From: Phoronis ovalis
Taxonomy: Eukaryota > Phoronida > Phoronidae
NCBI GenBank assembly: GCA_028565635.1
Contig: JAOXYB010056134.1
Span: forward strand, 1-11,127
Length of the DNA: 11,127 nt
Direction: 5' to 3'
Made by a program: the position numbers and the translations under genes. Below, in pieces: positions 1 to 9,239 of this stretch; the first letter of the stretch is position 1; every line of letters begins with the position of its first letter. The notes under the pieces are model-generated. The model was not told where the DNA came from. It made no database searches and was given only the letters and a program-made list of their open reading frames with translations.

Positions 1-532
1 ATTTAAACATATAAAATTTGAATAATAACATAATATGATTTATGGCAACATTATAATTGTTCAGGAGCTTGTACCCTGCATCTTCATATAATACCTAATT
101 TGAGGAAACTTGGACAAATATAGAATCTCACAAATAAGACTATTTTTTCAATCTGACCCATGTATTCTTTTACTAGATACTTCAGTTACACCAGAATTTT
201 GCAGAATTTAATAAAAAAAAATGTATTTATCAGTCCCTTAGGAATATTTAAAATTCTGCCACTAATTTTCTCCTTATTTTACAAAAGAAATGATAAAGTT
301 TTGCACAAAATATACAGATGCTTTTCATAATTTGGAACAAAAAATTTTAGATCAAAAACATTAATTTAATGACAAATCCAAAACAAATCCAAGATGCACT
401 AAGAGCACTTTTGGAAACTTTATGGTCACTCGGTGGCAAAAAACAACATTTCTATGCATTTCAAATAACTTCCATTATTTCAAAAAGTAGAAAATCTCAA
501 GGTTTTTTTGTTAATTTTTTTATTTACTTTTG
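1..532. other. AT-rich noncoding flank, 3' side of the receptor gene
   Basis: No convincing gene is seen here. The stretch lies downstream of the minus-strand receptor and should hold its 3' UTR. A 74-codon plus-strand frame (369-593) runs into the antisense of the receptor's C-terminal codons and resembles no family I know. If METTL13 starts before the window, this stretch would also be METTL13 intron. Confidence 0.5.
519..524 (-). other. Candidate poly(A) signal (AATAAA) for the receptor gene
   Basis: TTTATT on the plus strand reads AATAAA on the minus strand, only nine bases past the receptor's TGA stop (533-535). Using it would give an unusually short 3' UTR. ATTAAA variants further downstream on the minus strand (near 366-371 and 206-211) are alternatives. 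AATAAA is common by chance in DNA this AT-rich. Confidence 0.3.
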
Positions 533-1786
533 TCAATTCCGAGCTGTAACATTCTCAGATGATGAAGATTTTTCGAAACTCCATGCCATGTGAGGCTCAC
601 TCTCAGAATCACAGTTTGAATTTGCAGTCAAGGGAGACAGACCAAACTTCTTGCTTGGTCCTGGCATATTGTCTAATGAATAGTTCCCAGTACTAGTTCC
701 TTGTGGACTTGGCTCTAGGATATTAGTGATGGCATCGTCTTCTTTCAGAACTCTTTTCCTTTGTACTAAAGCTTTTCCTTTTGTTGATTTTGAAGCATTG
801 TTTGCTTGTATGATAGTTTGGCTTTGGCAACTAAAAGTGTGCTTAGTGTATTTTAGTAATTCTCTTCGATAGTTTGAACTTTGAATCAAGTAAATCAAAG
901 GATTTAATGAGCGCATTAATGCCAGACACATGAGCAGTAATTTGAATATGGCTTCTAGCATATCATTCATAATTAGACCATTATTGTAAATGCTTGAGCT
1001 GTAAAAGCAAATAATTAAATACGGCACACATAAATTAATTATTATTCTTAGAGCGCTTTTTGACGAAATTATTGTTACCGTATCATTGTAACTTGAAAAG
1101 GGATTGTGTTTTTTTGCAACTGGTATTTGCATCACTTTTGTACTCCATAGCAATATGGCTGCTATTATAAGCAGTGCAGTCAAAGCTGCAAAACATAGGG
1201 TCATACTTGTAGGATTTACTAACACTAACATTACCTTGCCACATGATAGCAGTTCTTTGCTACTTGTACCTAGAACCCCAATAAGGAATCCAAAAGTAAA
1301 CACTGCAGCTGAATATAAAATAGCATAGCTTAAGTACAGATCTAAACATGGTTTAAAATTGAATATTATTAGAAGTAAACTTATTCCAGCCAACAGCAGG
1401 GTGGATATAATTGTTGAAGAAATTATAATTATGTAAGCAAATCTTGACCAATTCCCCATTGTACTTGCATTTGTGGCTAATAAAACGGGCATGCTAATAT
1501 TGGCAACAAGGATGTCAGAGAGTGCCAACACTGAGACTAATATATTTAAAAAAGAATGAAAGGATTTGTTGGCTAGTGTACTGATGAAAACTTGTATGTT
1601 GAAAATACTTAAACCCATCGCAAGAACAGTTAGGATCAGTTGCAGAAGAAGCAAACCATTAAGACTGCCATCTGATAACTGGAAATCGAATGTCGAATTT
1701 GTAGCCTCACAATAGTGTTTGTGCAGTAAGGAACTATTTGTAAAATTAATTAAATTTAAAGCGACCATGATGGAAGATTCGCTCAT
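533..1786 (-). CDS. Single-exon class A (rhodopsin-like) G-protein-coupled receptor, orphan, divergent
   Basis: The 417-residue reading frame has seven hydrophobic segments at about residues 44-70, 79-104, 116-143, 150-173, 185-214, 245-266 and 278-301. The N-terminus carries three N-glycosylation sequons (N14, N17, N30), as expected outside the cell. Class A landmarks are N63 in TM1, LALSD (87-91, D91) in TM2, P255 in TM6 and NPLIY (295-299) in TM7. A serine-rich tail of about 115 residues follows, with C320 a possible palmitoylation site. Several signatures are missing. The DRY position, set by the spacing to P146, reads LLI (138-140). CWxP reads LCVP (252-255). No cysteine stands near the TM3 start and no tryptophan in TM4. 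The start is the first in-frame ATG (1786) after an in-frame TAA at 1858-1856, with A at -3. A frame extended to 1831 begins with GTG, unlikely in an animal. ATG at 1768 is another possible start. The ligand is unknown. An upstream exon joined at an AG just before 1831 cannot be excluded. Confidence 0.85.
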   Translation of the reverse strand: MSESSIMVALNLINFTNSSLLHKHYCEATNSTFDFQLSDGSLNGLLLLQLILTVLAMGLSIFNIQVFISTLANKSFHSFLNILVSVLALSDILVANISMPVLLATNASTMGNWSRFAYIIIISSTIISTLLLAGISLLLIIFNFKPCLDLYLSYAILYSAAVFTFGFLIGVLGTSSKELLSCGKVMLVLVNPTSMTLCFAALTALLIIAAILLWSTKVMQIPVAKKHNPFSSYNDTVTIISSKSALRIIINLCVPYLIICFYSSSIYNNGLIMNDMLEAIFKLLLMCLALMRSLNPLIYLIQSSNYRRELLKYTKHTFSCQSQTIIQANNASKSTKGKALVQRKRVLKEDDAITNILEPSPQGTSTGNYSLDNMPGPSKKFGLSPLTANSNCDSESEPHMAWSFEKSSSSENVTARN

Positions 1787-3018
1787 GTTGGTTATACTGT
1801 TGCTTGGTTTCACGCTTTTTAATTGCGACACTGCTTGTAATTCAAACCGTTGTAGTTATCTTTTATGTAAAACTTTCCCCAAATATCAATTCCAAATCAT
1901 TGTTTATCACAATGAAATCATGTGAGTTGTAATCTGCTGCTTCATACAGGTATTAGCAAATCCCAAAATATATGTTTCAGTACCACAGATCAAAGCTTCT
2001 TGTATCTTTGCATGGAATCCAGCTCTTTTATGTTTCTATTTTAATTGTGTTGATAAAACAATATTGTATGAACTGTTTTCCTTTCAGTAACAATGTTTTT
2101 CACATAAATTCACATTAGACCTAACTGGAATATGAAATGGCTGCCCTATTTATTAATTAAACATAGACTGAATTCATTTCAGTTTATTAACATGTAAATG
2201 ATGAGGCTTTCGATATTATCTGGGGATTTATTAAAATTAATCATCTGCATTCAGTACCTTTCTTTGTTGCTAAGCATTGTTTAAAATGTTAGCTCACTTG
2301 TATTTCCTGTGTATTCCAGTATCATGATAAAAAAAAGTTATAATAACATAATCATCAGAGTTAATTTTCTTACTTCGAAGATATCTCAGCTAAACATTTC
2401 ATTCCCTCAGCATACACATCTTATAGTACATGTAACAATTGTTTTCTTCACTTTCCATATGGAGTACTTTTAACGTTTATCACAGTTTTTGTTAATTAGT
2501 AAATAAATTCAAATTAAAAACTTTCACTTTAAGCAGTAATTTCACTGAATGAATTCTGTTAGTAGCAAATTATTGTCCCTGCTCCTCCAGTGAAATGTCT
2601 ACTGTATGTCATTAAATCTCAATAATTCACCTGCAGCAAATTTTAGTATGCAGATATACAGTTTGACCAAAAATAAATGCATTTTCCTTAAGATAATATA
2701 GCAGTACAATTTGTCCTCGCTTTTGAAATGATATTGAAATGTGAAATGGTGCCAGTTTAGGTTCAGCTGTGTAATATTTGTAAAACTGTATAGTGGATTA
2801 AAACAAGAATTCAAAATTGTTACATGATTCATGGCTCGCAAAACATTTGCATTCCTTAATATTAGTGGCTTATTACATATAATTTGAGAAACATTAACTT
2901 ATACCTGTAACACAAAACGATAAAAATCTGAAATGAAAACAAAAAAGAATAATGGCTTTATAACTTCCCTAATATCTGCAGTAAAAGGGCAGCTATTAGC
3001 TAAATGATCTAAAAGTAT

Positions 3019-3048
3019 CAAATTTTGTTGTGTATGTAACAAAATTTG
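3019..3048. repeat. Perfect 11-bp inverted repeat with 8-base loop
   Basis: CAAATTTTGTT (3019-3029) and AACAAAATTTG (3038-3048) are exact reverse complements around the loop 3030-3037. The stem is too short for a typical microRNA precursor, and no longer element ends are seen around it. Confidence 0.7.
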
Positions 3049-4200
3049 GCTAGTATATATTTGATTGCATTTTGAGTGCCACAAAAAAGCTGCTGACTGT
3101 AAAATGTAATAGCTGACATACATGTAACTGCTATGTATATCAGCCATAGAAAAGTCATCTCATTCTTTTGGTACCTCACTTCCTAATAACTAACCTAAAT
3201 TCTTAAACTAGGTGCATTTACTTTGGATCATACTGTATAATTATAAATGGTTTCATAACATGACAATGAATTTATTGAACAAAAACCGTTTTATCAATCA
3301 GAGACTTGACACTTCTTATTAATGTAACTTATGTTAATTAAAATGCATTAGTCAGTTGCACTATCAAATTACATGCATGTGGTTTTACTATAAAGAATAC
3401 CTAGATAGATGCCTTTATTATAGGCCTGATGTGTACTGGAGTGTTACTTAGTGTATTGGAGGCATTTATTGTAGGTTCTGTGACTGAAAGAAATAAATTC
3501 AATTTGTTTTGAATATAACTGACTAATCCAATTATTAAATTTGTCATCACTAAAAATCATTATTTTGATCTATTTTTGGCATAGTCTTAAATCAAATCAA
3601 AATAAATGAATTTGAAATAATTTATATTGTCATCTATCATGTTTCAGTCAGAGCTGCTTAAGAAAATATACTTATGATAAGACTTATTGATCTTTTCCCC
3701 AATGTAACATATTTAATCAAGTAGTGGCATATAGTGTCATGAAATTGATTTCTTTTTTGTTGCAACAGACAATTAATTTCCTTGTATTTCTCATAAACTT
3801 ATAATATGTTAATGCTCTTTCGTATGAAGGCTGTTCATTAGAAGCACAAATAATGTCAGCATGAATGCTCATTTCACAGCGTAGCGATATAGTGGAAAGT
3901 ATATCAAAATTTGCTGCAAAAGTGGATCTTACTTTAAGGTGACAAATATAAGTCACTCAGTCAAAGAACTATGAATGCCACCAATGCTTTCTAGTTCTCA
4001 GATGATATATTTTAACATAGCTCCGAATCAGTGTAGTTTGTTGTGTCAAGGAAGTTTTCTGAATTGTGCTGTCAGCTTTTGGTGTTACTGTTGGTTGTAA
4101 TCTTTTTTTGAAGGTATATTTGCAAACCTTATAGCTTTAGTGAACATTTATTTATGATGATGTCAGCAGTAAAATACTTTTTTGGACTGTGGCTATAGGG

Positions 4201-4306
4201 GTGCTTAACATCCAACGACTATCACATGCAATCGTTGAACATTCACCTAAATCATTGTAAACTGACCAAAATTTGTTGGAACACTTACTTTGAAATTGTT
4301 AAGCAC
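4201..4306. repeat. 10-bp inverted repeat flanking about 86 bases
   Basis: GTGCTTAACA (4201-4210) is the exact reverse complement of TGTTAAGCAC (4297-4306). Pairing does not extend past the ten bases on either side. Between them lies a small hairpin, CAACGA with TCGTTG. The pair could be the remains of a tiny non-autonomous element or chance; no target-site duplication is evident. Confidence 0.4.
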
Positions 4307-4653
4307 TGCCAAGTTACGTGTGACAATCACATTGTTTGTTATGATCTATATCTTTAGGATTTGTTTGTGCTAATTTATCAACTTATATTAATTATTCTCT
4401 TAATATCTTTTGGTTAAAGGTTCTGCTCATCAAATTACTGACCAAATCAAGAAGGGACCAAATTAATGTTTTTGTAATCGAAAAATTGTAATCACCTGTC
4501 CTTATTCTTAAATGTGTACAATAGAACCATTGGAGATACTATAAGTAAACATATATAATACCGTCATTTCCTTTGGTCTTTTTTTTGTTGCAAGAAAATT
4601 CACACAAAGTTTCCTGACAAAATGATTTCCTGGAGAGTCGCCTTTTGTTTCAG

Positions 4654-4840
4654 AGAAACAGAATGGTTGTTCTCCTCAAATGAAGGTAGAAAACAAGTGT
4701 ATGGATCTGCTGCATTTGAACGCCTTATCATCATTACATTACACCGGGATCATTCCTACGAAAGTTTGGATGCCATTAAAGCTGAACTGTCATCAAAAGT
4801 AATGGAATTATCTCCTCCTGGTTTGCCAGAAAATATACAG
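4654..4840 (+). CDS. METTL13: METTL13 exon a (first in window): linker region with RETEWLF
   Basis: The acceptor is TTTTGTTTCAG ending at 4653; the first base completes an arginine codon begun in an upstream exon. The donor is CAG|GTAATA at 4840/4841, phase 0. The frame also stays open upstream to an ATG at 4622, but that adds only intron-like residues and would delete half of the protein, so splicing at 4654 is preferred. The block from RETEWLF through VMELSPPGLP is strongly like animal METTL13. Confidence 0.9.
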
Positions 4841-7800
4841 GTAATACAACTCACATCCTGAAGTGTCATTTACAATCAATAGAAAATTACACAAATCTTT
4901 TAATGATGGCTGTTGTTACTTCATTGATGCAAGCTGGTAGTCACGAAAGTGTGGATATGTTATATGAGATTAATAATAAATATATTTATTTTCTAAAATT
5001 AGTGCAAATCCATCTTTAGAAAACTGTTCTGAACAAATGCCCCACTATCTCCACCTTCTGATAAATATATTGATTTCTCATTGTTATCCTGTATATGTCA
5101 ATGGCACTTTATTTTAAAATATTTCCATTCACTCCTGTAACAATTTATAATATTAGGCCTGATGCCTTGCAAAAAAATTAGTTAGTCCAAGATTTGGACA
5201 AACACAGTTTATATTTCTGATGAAGAAAATATTATATTTTCGAAACATCAACTTAAGAGTGTTTTGCTTGTTTATTTTGTTACTTCTAAATCACAACAGA
5301 TCTAACTAATAACATTTGTCAGTATGCTTGACTAAAGACTACCTAATAGAATTTTTGAACGTCAATGATGCTGTCTATGGAGGAGTATCCGATGACATTT
5401 TGGCAATTAGTCAGTTGCTATGCTACTGGCCTGCTGCTGGAGAACAAAGCAAAATGCACAAAATGAGGGATAGTAGAGTCGGCTAATTTATGGAACCCAC
5501 TTTTGAGACATGTTACGTCAGTGTGATGTTGATTTCTATGTGTTACTCAACACAAGTCTAGATCCATTTCACTTGAAGCATTTGAGTTTAAATCAGTTTG
5601 TATTGTTTCTATTACAATTACAGTAACAAAATGATAAAAGAAGCAATTCCCTGTCTAGATGATGTCTTCAGAGTCCATACATTTACTAGGAAACTTACTT
5701 AAACAATTTATGGGATATCAAATTTGATATTTGTAACGGAAAGGGTTTAACACAATTTGAAAGAGAAGCGGTACTTAATTATTTTTATCATGATTGTTTT
5801 TTTCTCTACTCTCGTTCTCTTGTATACAGGTTCCTTTTCTGTCGCTTGGAGATGACATTGGCCAAAGAACAGTGCGCTTTCGAGGTAGTAGTGATTTGAG
5901 TGGTGAATACATTATTGAAGATGTAGTTGGTAAAGATCAGCAGTCTATTCGAAGACTTGTGTTTCTTAGCAACCAGAATCTTATCCAATCAGAAACTAAG
6001 TTAATCCCAGGTATTGAAAATAATAATTTTACAATAGTCAAAGTGAATGTCTAACAGTTTATTTTTTAGCAGAAAATTAGTTATGTACAAAATATAGAAT
6101 ACAGCTTTTATGAAATGAGTCTGTCAAGTTGTTATTGACACAATTACTTACTATTTCTTAATTGTAACTCCAAAGTCTTGTTTTGTTGCTTTACTGTTGT
6201 TCAGTCAACTTTTGGTTCTAGTTAAAGATTTAAATTGAACCAATCAGTTACTGAATCATTTAATGCTTATAATATGCTCTATTGCTTCAGAAAAAAAGAA
6301 AGGCAAGAAAAAGTCCAGTAAGCTTGTGATTGATCCATCAGATCTTCCGTTGGCATATCAGAGGGTTGTTGTTGCTGGTTTAGCTTTTTTAGAAAACTTT
6401 CATCAGCTGATACGTAAGCATTGAAGATTGATTTGATACAAGAAATCTAAATTATAATAGATTGTAAAATCAATAAACAGTTTCAAGAAAGCTTTTTGTT
6501 ATCAAAAGTTTGTTTACCTGTGTGCAGTTATTGTGACTAGTTGGATTTATTCTTCAATTACATCATATTCTTATAAAGTAATCAGATGTTGGGTATTTTA
6601 CTTATATTAGTTAGTTTTGAACAAAACTGCACAAACTAAAATAAACTCAAATGATTGAAACACTTAAATGCAGTCATTTAATATGACATGTGATTTATGC
6701 TGTGTTTTTTTTACAGAAAACGATGTGAGAGTAGTTCTTGTTGGTTTGGGTGGAGGACGGATACCAAGTTATATGCATCATTTCTACAAGAAGGTATGTA
6801 CACTACATCAGTAAAAGTTTACACAAAGAGTATGATTCATCTTTCACATTTGAACCCCGCAGTTAAACTCTGTCGATGAATTTATTTCTAAAATTCTGCA
6901 ATGTAATAATGTTATAAAATGTAAAAATGCCACTGGAACAATGCTTCTATATCTTGTTGGCATAATGCCTGCAACTGCCTTCGAACCTCTAAACTGCTTG
7001 AATGTATAAAGGATATCCACAAAATTAAATAATGTTTCAAATTGGTCGTTTTTGAAAACTGTTTGGCATGATGTATCATTCACCAGTCTGAATTTCATGT
7101 TTATTATTTGAACATAACTTCAGGTATCATTAGATGTTGTTGAAATTGACCCTAGTGTGGTAAATATAGCAATAGATTGGTTTGGTTTTTTGCAAGATGA
7201 GAGAATGCATGTTCATGTTGAGGATGGCTTGGAATTTATAAGCAAAATGGCCGATAGTGGTAAGGCACCAGTAAAACTGTGTTTTGTGGGATAAAATGTT
7301 GATTGGTCCAACTTTATAGACCGTGTTTAGAAATATAATCTTGGGATTGCTAGATGTATATTACCTGCTAGTACGGTTGCCTACATTTTTTCCTTGTCTC
7401 AGTTGAAATCACATTATCCCCGGAGTACTCCTGACAATGAAAACTGCAAACTTGCATACAAATTGTCCGGACTGTTAAATTTCAACTGTAGATGCAACTA
7501 TGAGAGCGAAAATATTAATACATTTAATTTTAATAATTTATTATTGATGTATTTTTCAATCACTACATTATCCTTTCGCTACTGTAATTCATGCTCATCT
7601 TTTATCTTGTACAGGTCAAAAGTGCCATGTGTTAATCATAGATGTTGACTCAAAAGATGTTAGTAAAGGTATGAGTTGTCCTCCAGTATGCTTTGTTGAT
7701 AAAGAATTTTTACAAAAGGCTGAAAAATGTTTGCACCCAGAAGGTAAAGATAGTTACACTTCTAATAAATTATGATTACCAGAATGCCTTCTTTGTTCCA

Positions 7801-8721
7801 TGAAAATACTATTAGCATGTATTACCTCTGTAAGCATCTATTTGAACAAAAAATTATGACTTTTTAGTTTTTTATATAAAATGAATTAAAATTGTCAAAC
7901 TATTAAAAAATTTATGTAAAATCAGAGTAATGAGGATGACAAAATGTCTGCTGAATGGCCTCTATAGGTGAAACAAAAGAAAACTTTAGTGATTGCATTT
8001 CTCAAACTTGATGTAAAACATTTGGGTACAGGTCCGAATGTAGAAAATTGAAAGCAACAAAGGATGTAAATAACAGAACAAATAGATGTCAAATAATTTT
8101 TTTCATAAAAAAATTGATCAAACTATAAGATAATCAAAATTATTGAACTACAGTGTAATATGTTAGGCTTGCAAAAATGTTGAAAGGCTGTGCATTGGTT
8201 TTACAATGCATAGAAAAATATGATCTCAGATTGTAGTAATGTTTGTATTTTTAGGCGAAAAATTCTACAAACTGTCGTGTTCATTATAATGTATCAGTAC
8301 TTCCCTGAGTTATATAACACACCGTCTATTTATTGGCAAACTTTTATATGATATAATATTAATCAGTTACTGTCTAGCTACTGAGAAGTTGCCGCCTTAT
8401 AAACTGTTTAAAACTTTTTCAGGAGTTTTTGTTCTAAATCTAGTTAGCCGTGACAAGACATTACGGGACCAAGTAATTGGGACAATGCAAAATGTTTTTA
8501 AATCATTATATAGCCAATCAATGGACGAGGATCTTAATGAAGTCATGTTTGCATTGCCTCATTCTCGTTCAAATGATCTAGAACTTAGCAAAGATGGAAG
8601 ATTACCAAAAGACTTAACAAGTGCATTAACAGTATTAAACGATGTAATCAAAATTCAAAGACATTCAAAAGAAGCCATAAATGATTTAAAGAAAGCACTG
8701 GATGGGCTGAAACTTTTATAA
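4654..8721 (+). CDS. METTL13: METTL13 (eEF1A lysine and N-terminal methyltransferase), 3' part: seven exons, 376 codons
   Basis: Coding exons are 4654-4840, 5830-6010, 6291-6413, 6717-6793, 7124-7259, 7615-7743 and 8423-8721. They join in frame to 376 residues plus TAA, after one base that completes a split codon. In known animals METTL13 is about 700 residues: an N-terminal domain methylates a lysine of eEF1A and a C-terminal domain methylates eEF1A's N-terminus, in the cytosol. Only the linker and C-terminal domain are here. Family-like blocks, in order, are RETEWLF near the start, VPFLSLGDDIG (63-73), RRLVFLSNQN, a lysine-rich run (124-131), the SAM-binding glycine motif LVGLGGGRIP (171-180), acidic EID (196-198), EDGLEF (222-227), DVDSKD (244-249), GMSCPP (253-258) and GVFVLNLVSRD (278 on). 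All introns are GT-AG with phases 0, 1, 1, 0, 1, 1, and the upstream junction is phase 2. No frameshift or premature stop is seen, so the gene looks intact as far as visible. Identification rests on remembered family sequence, not a search. Confidence 0.93.
4841..5829 (+). other. METTL13 intron a-b (989 bases)
   Basis: GTAATA donor and TATACAG acceptor. This is the longest intron visible in full. No gene is seen inside. It contains two neighbouring hairpins and a hammerhead-like core at 5185-5263, described separately. Confidence 0.85.
5185..5263 (+). ncRNA. Hammerhead-ribozyme-like / Penelope-tail-like structured motif, possibly degenerate
   Basis: A 6-bp hairpin GTCCAA-gat-TTGGAC (5185-5199) is followed by CTGATGA (5217-5223), one extra A, a perfect 7-bp stem GAAAATA-tta-TATTTTC (5225-5241) and GAAAC (5242-5246). 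ACA (5245-5247) could pair with TGT (5260-5262), leaving T5263 at the cleavage-site position. This is the order of a type I hammerhead core with stem II formed. No stem I is evident between the bases just before 5217 and just after 5263, and the extra A is not canonical. Similar CTGATGAag...cGAAAC modules are known in Penelope-like retroelements, but no reverse transcriptase is present. It may be a relic or only a look-alike. Confidence 0.35.
5830..6010 (+). CDS. METTL13: METTL13 exon b: start of the C-terminal domain region
   Basis: The acceptor TTGTATACAG|G follows a CT-rich tract. The donor is CCCAG|GTATTG at 6010/6011, phase 1. It encodes VPFLSLGDDIG, an LSGEYIIEDV block and RRLVFLSNQNLIQSE, all METTL13-like. 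The frame stays open past the donor to 6054, but those residues are unlike the family. Confidence 0.92.
6291..6413 (+). CDS. METTL13: METTL13 exon c: lysine-rich linker and AGLAFL helix
   Basis: The acceptor is TTGCTTCAG|A and the donor C|GTAAGC at 6413/6414, phase 1. It opens with a lysine-rich run (KKKGKKKSSK), matching the basic loop at this place in METTL13, and ends with a helix containing VVVAGLAFLENF. The intron after it (6414-6716) is 303 bases with nothing notable. Confidence 0.88.
6717..6793 (+). CDS. METTL13: METTL13 exon d: SAM-binding motif I
   Basis: This 77-base exon lies between TTTTTTTTACAG and AAG|GTATGT, ending in phase 0. It encodes the first strand and glycine loop, VRVVLVGLGGGRIP, of the spermidine-synthase-like Rossmann methyltransferase fold. 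The following intron (6794-7123, 330 bases) contains an 84-codon antisense frame of no known family. Confidence 0.92.
7124..7259 (+). CDS. METTL13: METTL13 exon e: acidic EID loop and EDG motif
   Basis: The acceptor is ACTTCAG|G and the donor G|GTAAGG at 7259/7260, phase 1. VSLDVVEIDPSVV carries the acidic residues expected to hold the SAM ribose, and VHVEDGLEFI the later adenine-side loop. The following intron (7260-7614, 355 bases) shows no gene. Confidence 0.92.
7615..7743 (+). CDS. METTL13: METTL13 exon f: DVDSKD and GMSCPP block
   Basis: The acceptor is CTTGTACAG|G and the donor GAAG|GTAAAG at 7743/7744, phase 1. It encodes HVLIIDVDSKD and GMSCPP, the block most typical of METTL13. A GTATGA at about 7669 looks like a donor, but the frame reads through it into conserved residues, so it is not used. 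Confidence 0.92.
7744..8422 (+). other. METTL13 intron f-g (679 bases)
   Basis: GTAAAG donor and CTTTTTCAG acceptor. The sequence is very AT-rich and I see no gene or repeat of note in it. Confidence 0.85.
8423..8721 (+). CDS. METTL13: METTL13 exon g: last coding exon with stop
   Basis: The acceptor follows a T-rich tract (ACTTTTTCAG). The exon starts with GVFVLNLVSRD, the strand after motif III, and continues through LNEVMFALPHS to a variable, lysine-rich, probably helical C-terminus ending LKLL and TAA (8719-8721). Confidence 0.92.
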
Positions 8722-9109
8722 AACCATATTTAAAATTAAGTAGCTTCATAGGAAACTTGCTTAGGCTAATGCCAGTAACAGTGTCAGCATTCATAAACAC
8801 TGAATGTCAACTAGTGGTAATAATTGGAACTCACAATATTGACATTAAAAATTTAAATTCATAATTTGGAAAAACAAAATAGTTCATCTGGAGTTCAGAT
8901 TATTGTATGGATTACTTTCATGGTTTTCCCCATTTTTAACTGAATTACTTTAATATTAACTAAAGTGAGATATTAACAATCAAAATTTCTACCCCCTGGT
9001 AAGTTGGGTAGATTTGTCATACTCTGTATCATTTCCCAATGTTCAAAACTTTTTTCAAGGCCTAAGCTTAGTTCAATGGTTAATTAACATGTGCAATAAT
9101 CCAGAATAA

Positions 9110-9127
9110 TGGTAATAATCATTACCA
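9110..9127. repeat. 7-bp perfect hairpin, with an outer 6-bp pair
   Basis: TGGTAAT-aatc-ATTACCA is a perfect stem-loop. Outside it ATAATC (9096-9101) and GATTAT (9129-9134) can also pair, giving a stem interrupted by a lopsided internal loop. It would lie in the METTL13 3' UTR if a poly(A) site beyond 9134 is used. Confidence 0.5.
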
Positions 9128-9233
9128 AGATTATAATGTTCTACATTATTCAAAATGTTTTGTTGTGACAGACAATAGAAATGTTTTTCTCCACCTGAGG
9201 CACTGATCTTCAACTGCCAATATGTTGCTGTAA

Positions 9234-9239
9234 AATAAA
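9234..9239 (+). other. Candidate METTL13 poly(A) signal AATAAA
   Basis: First AATAAA on the plus strand noted after the stop, giving a 3' UTR of about 540 bases. A T/TG-containing stretch follows. Chance matches are expected in such AT-rich DNA. Confidence 0.4.

Larger units (their letters stand above)
1787..4653. other. Long gene-poor stretch between the receptor and the first visible METTL13 exon
   Basis: No recognisable coding exon is seen on either strand. Frames of 79-82 codons on the minus strand (2599-2841, 2899-3147, 3717-3956) are low in complexity and match no family I know. The end next to the receptor should hold its 5' UTR and promoter, but no clear TATA or initiator can be singled out. 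The end next to 4654 is METTL13 intron, ending in a pyrimidine-rich tract and TTTCAG (4648-4653). METTL13's N-terminal methyltransferase motifs were looked for on the plus strand and not found. Confidence 0.55.

Noticed and set aside
369-593. 74-codon plus-strand frame
   Set aside because: It runs into the antisense of the receptor's coding end, shows no family resemblance and fits no METTL13 segment.
1104-1328. 74-codon plus-strand frame inside the receptor
   Set aside because: It is the antisense shadow of the transmembrane coding region.
1787-1831. N-terminal extension of the receptor by 15 codons
   Set aside because: The extended frame begins with GTG, not ATG, and an in-frame TAA lies at 1858-1856. 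The first ATG, at 1786, is the sensible animal start.
2599-3147. Two minus-strand frames of 80 and 82 codons
   Set aside because: No recognisable domain, AT-driven composition and no splice or start context linking them to the receptor.
3851-3944. Possible plus-strand mini-exon with AG and GT ends (about 3882-3943)
   Set aside because: The encoded residues do not resemble METTL13 or any family I know, and the splice-like ends are easily met by chance.
3349-5417. 13-base word ATTAGTCAGTTGC shared by about 3348 and 5406
   Set aside because: About one such match is expected by chance in a window this size, and the flanks do not match.
6844-7098. 84-codon antisense frame in METTL13 intron d-e
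   Set aside because: It looks superficially protein-like but is unrecognised and unsupported by start or termination signals. It may be chance or an old repeat fragment.
7669-7674. GTATGA donor-like site inside exon f
   Set aside because: Reading through it gives the conserved GMSCPP block, which would be lost if it were spliced.
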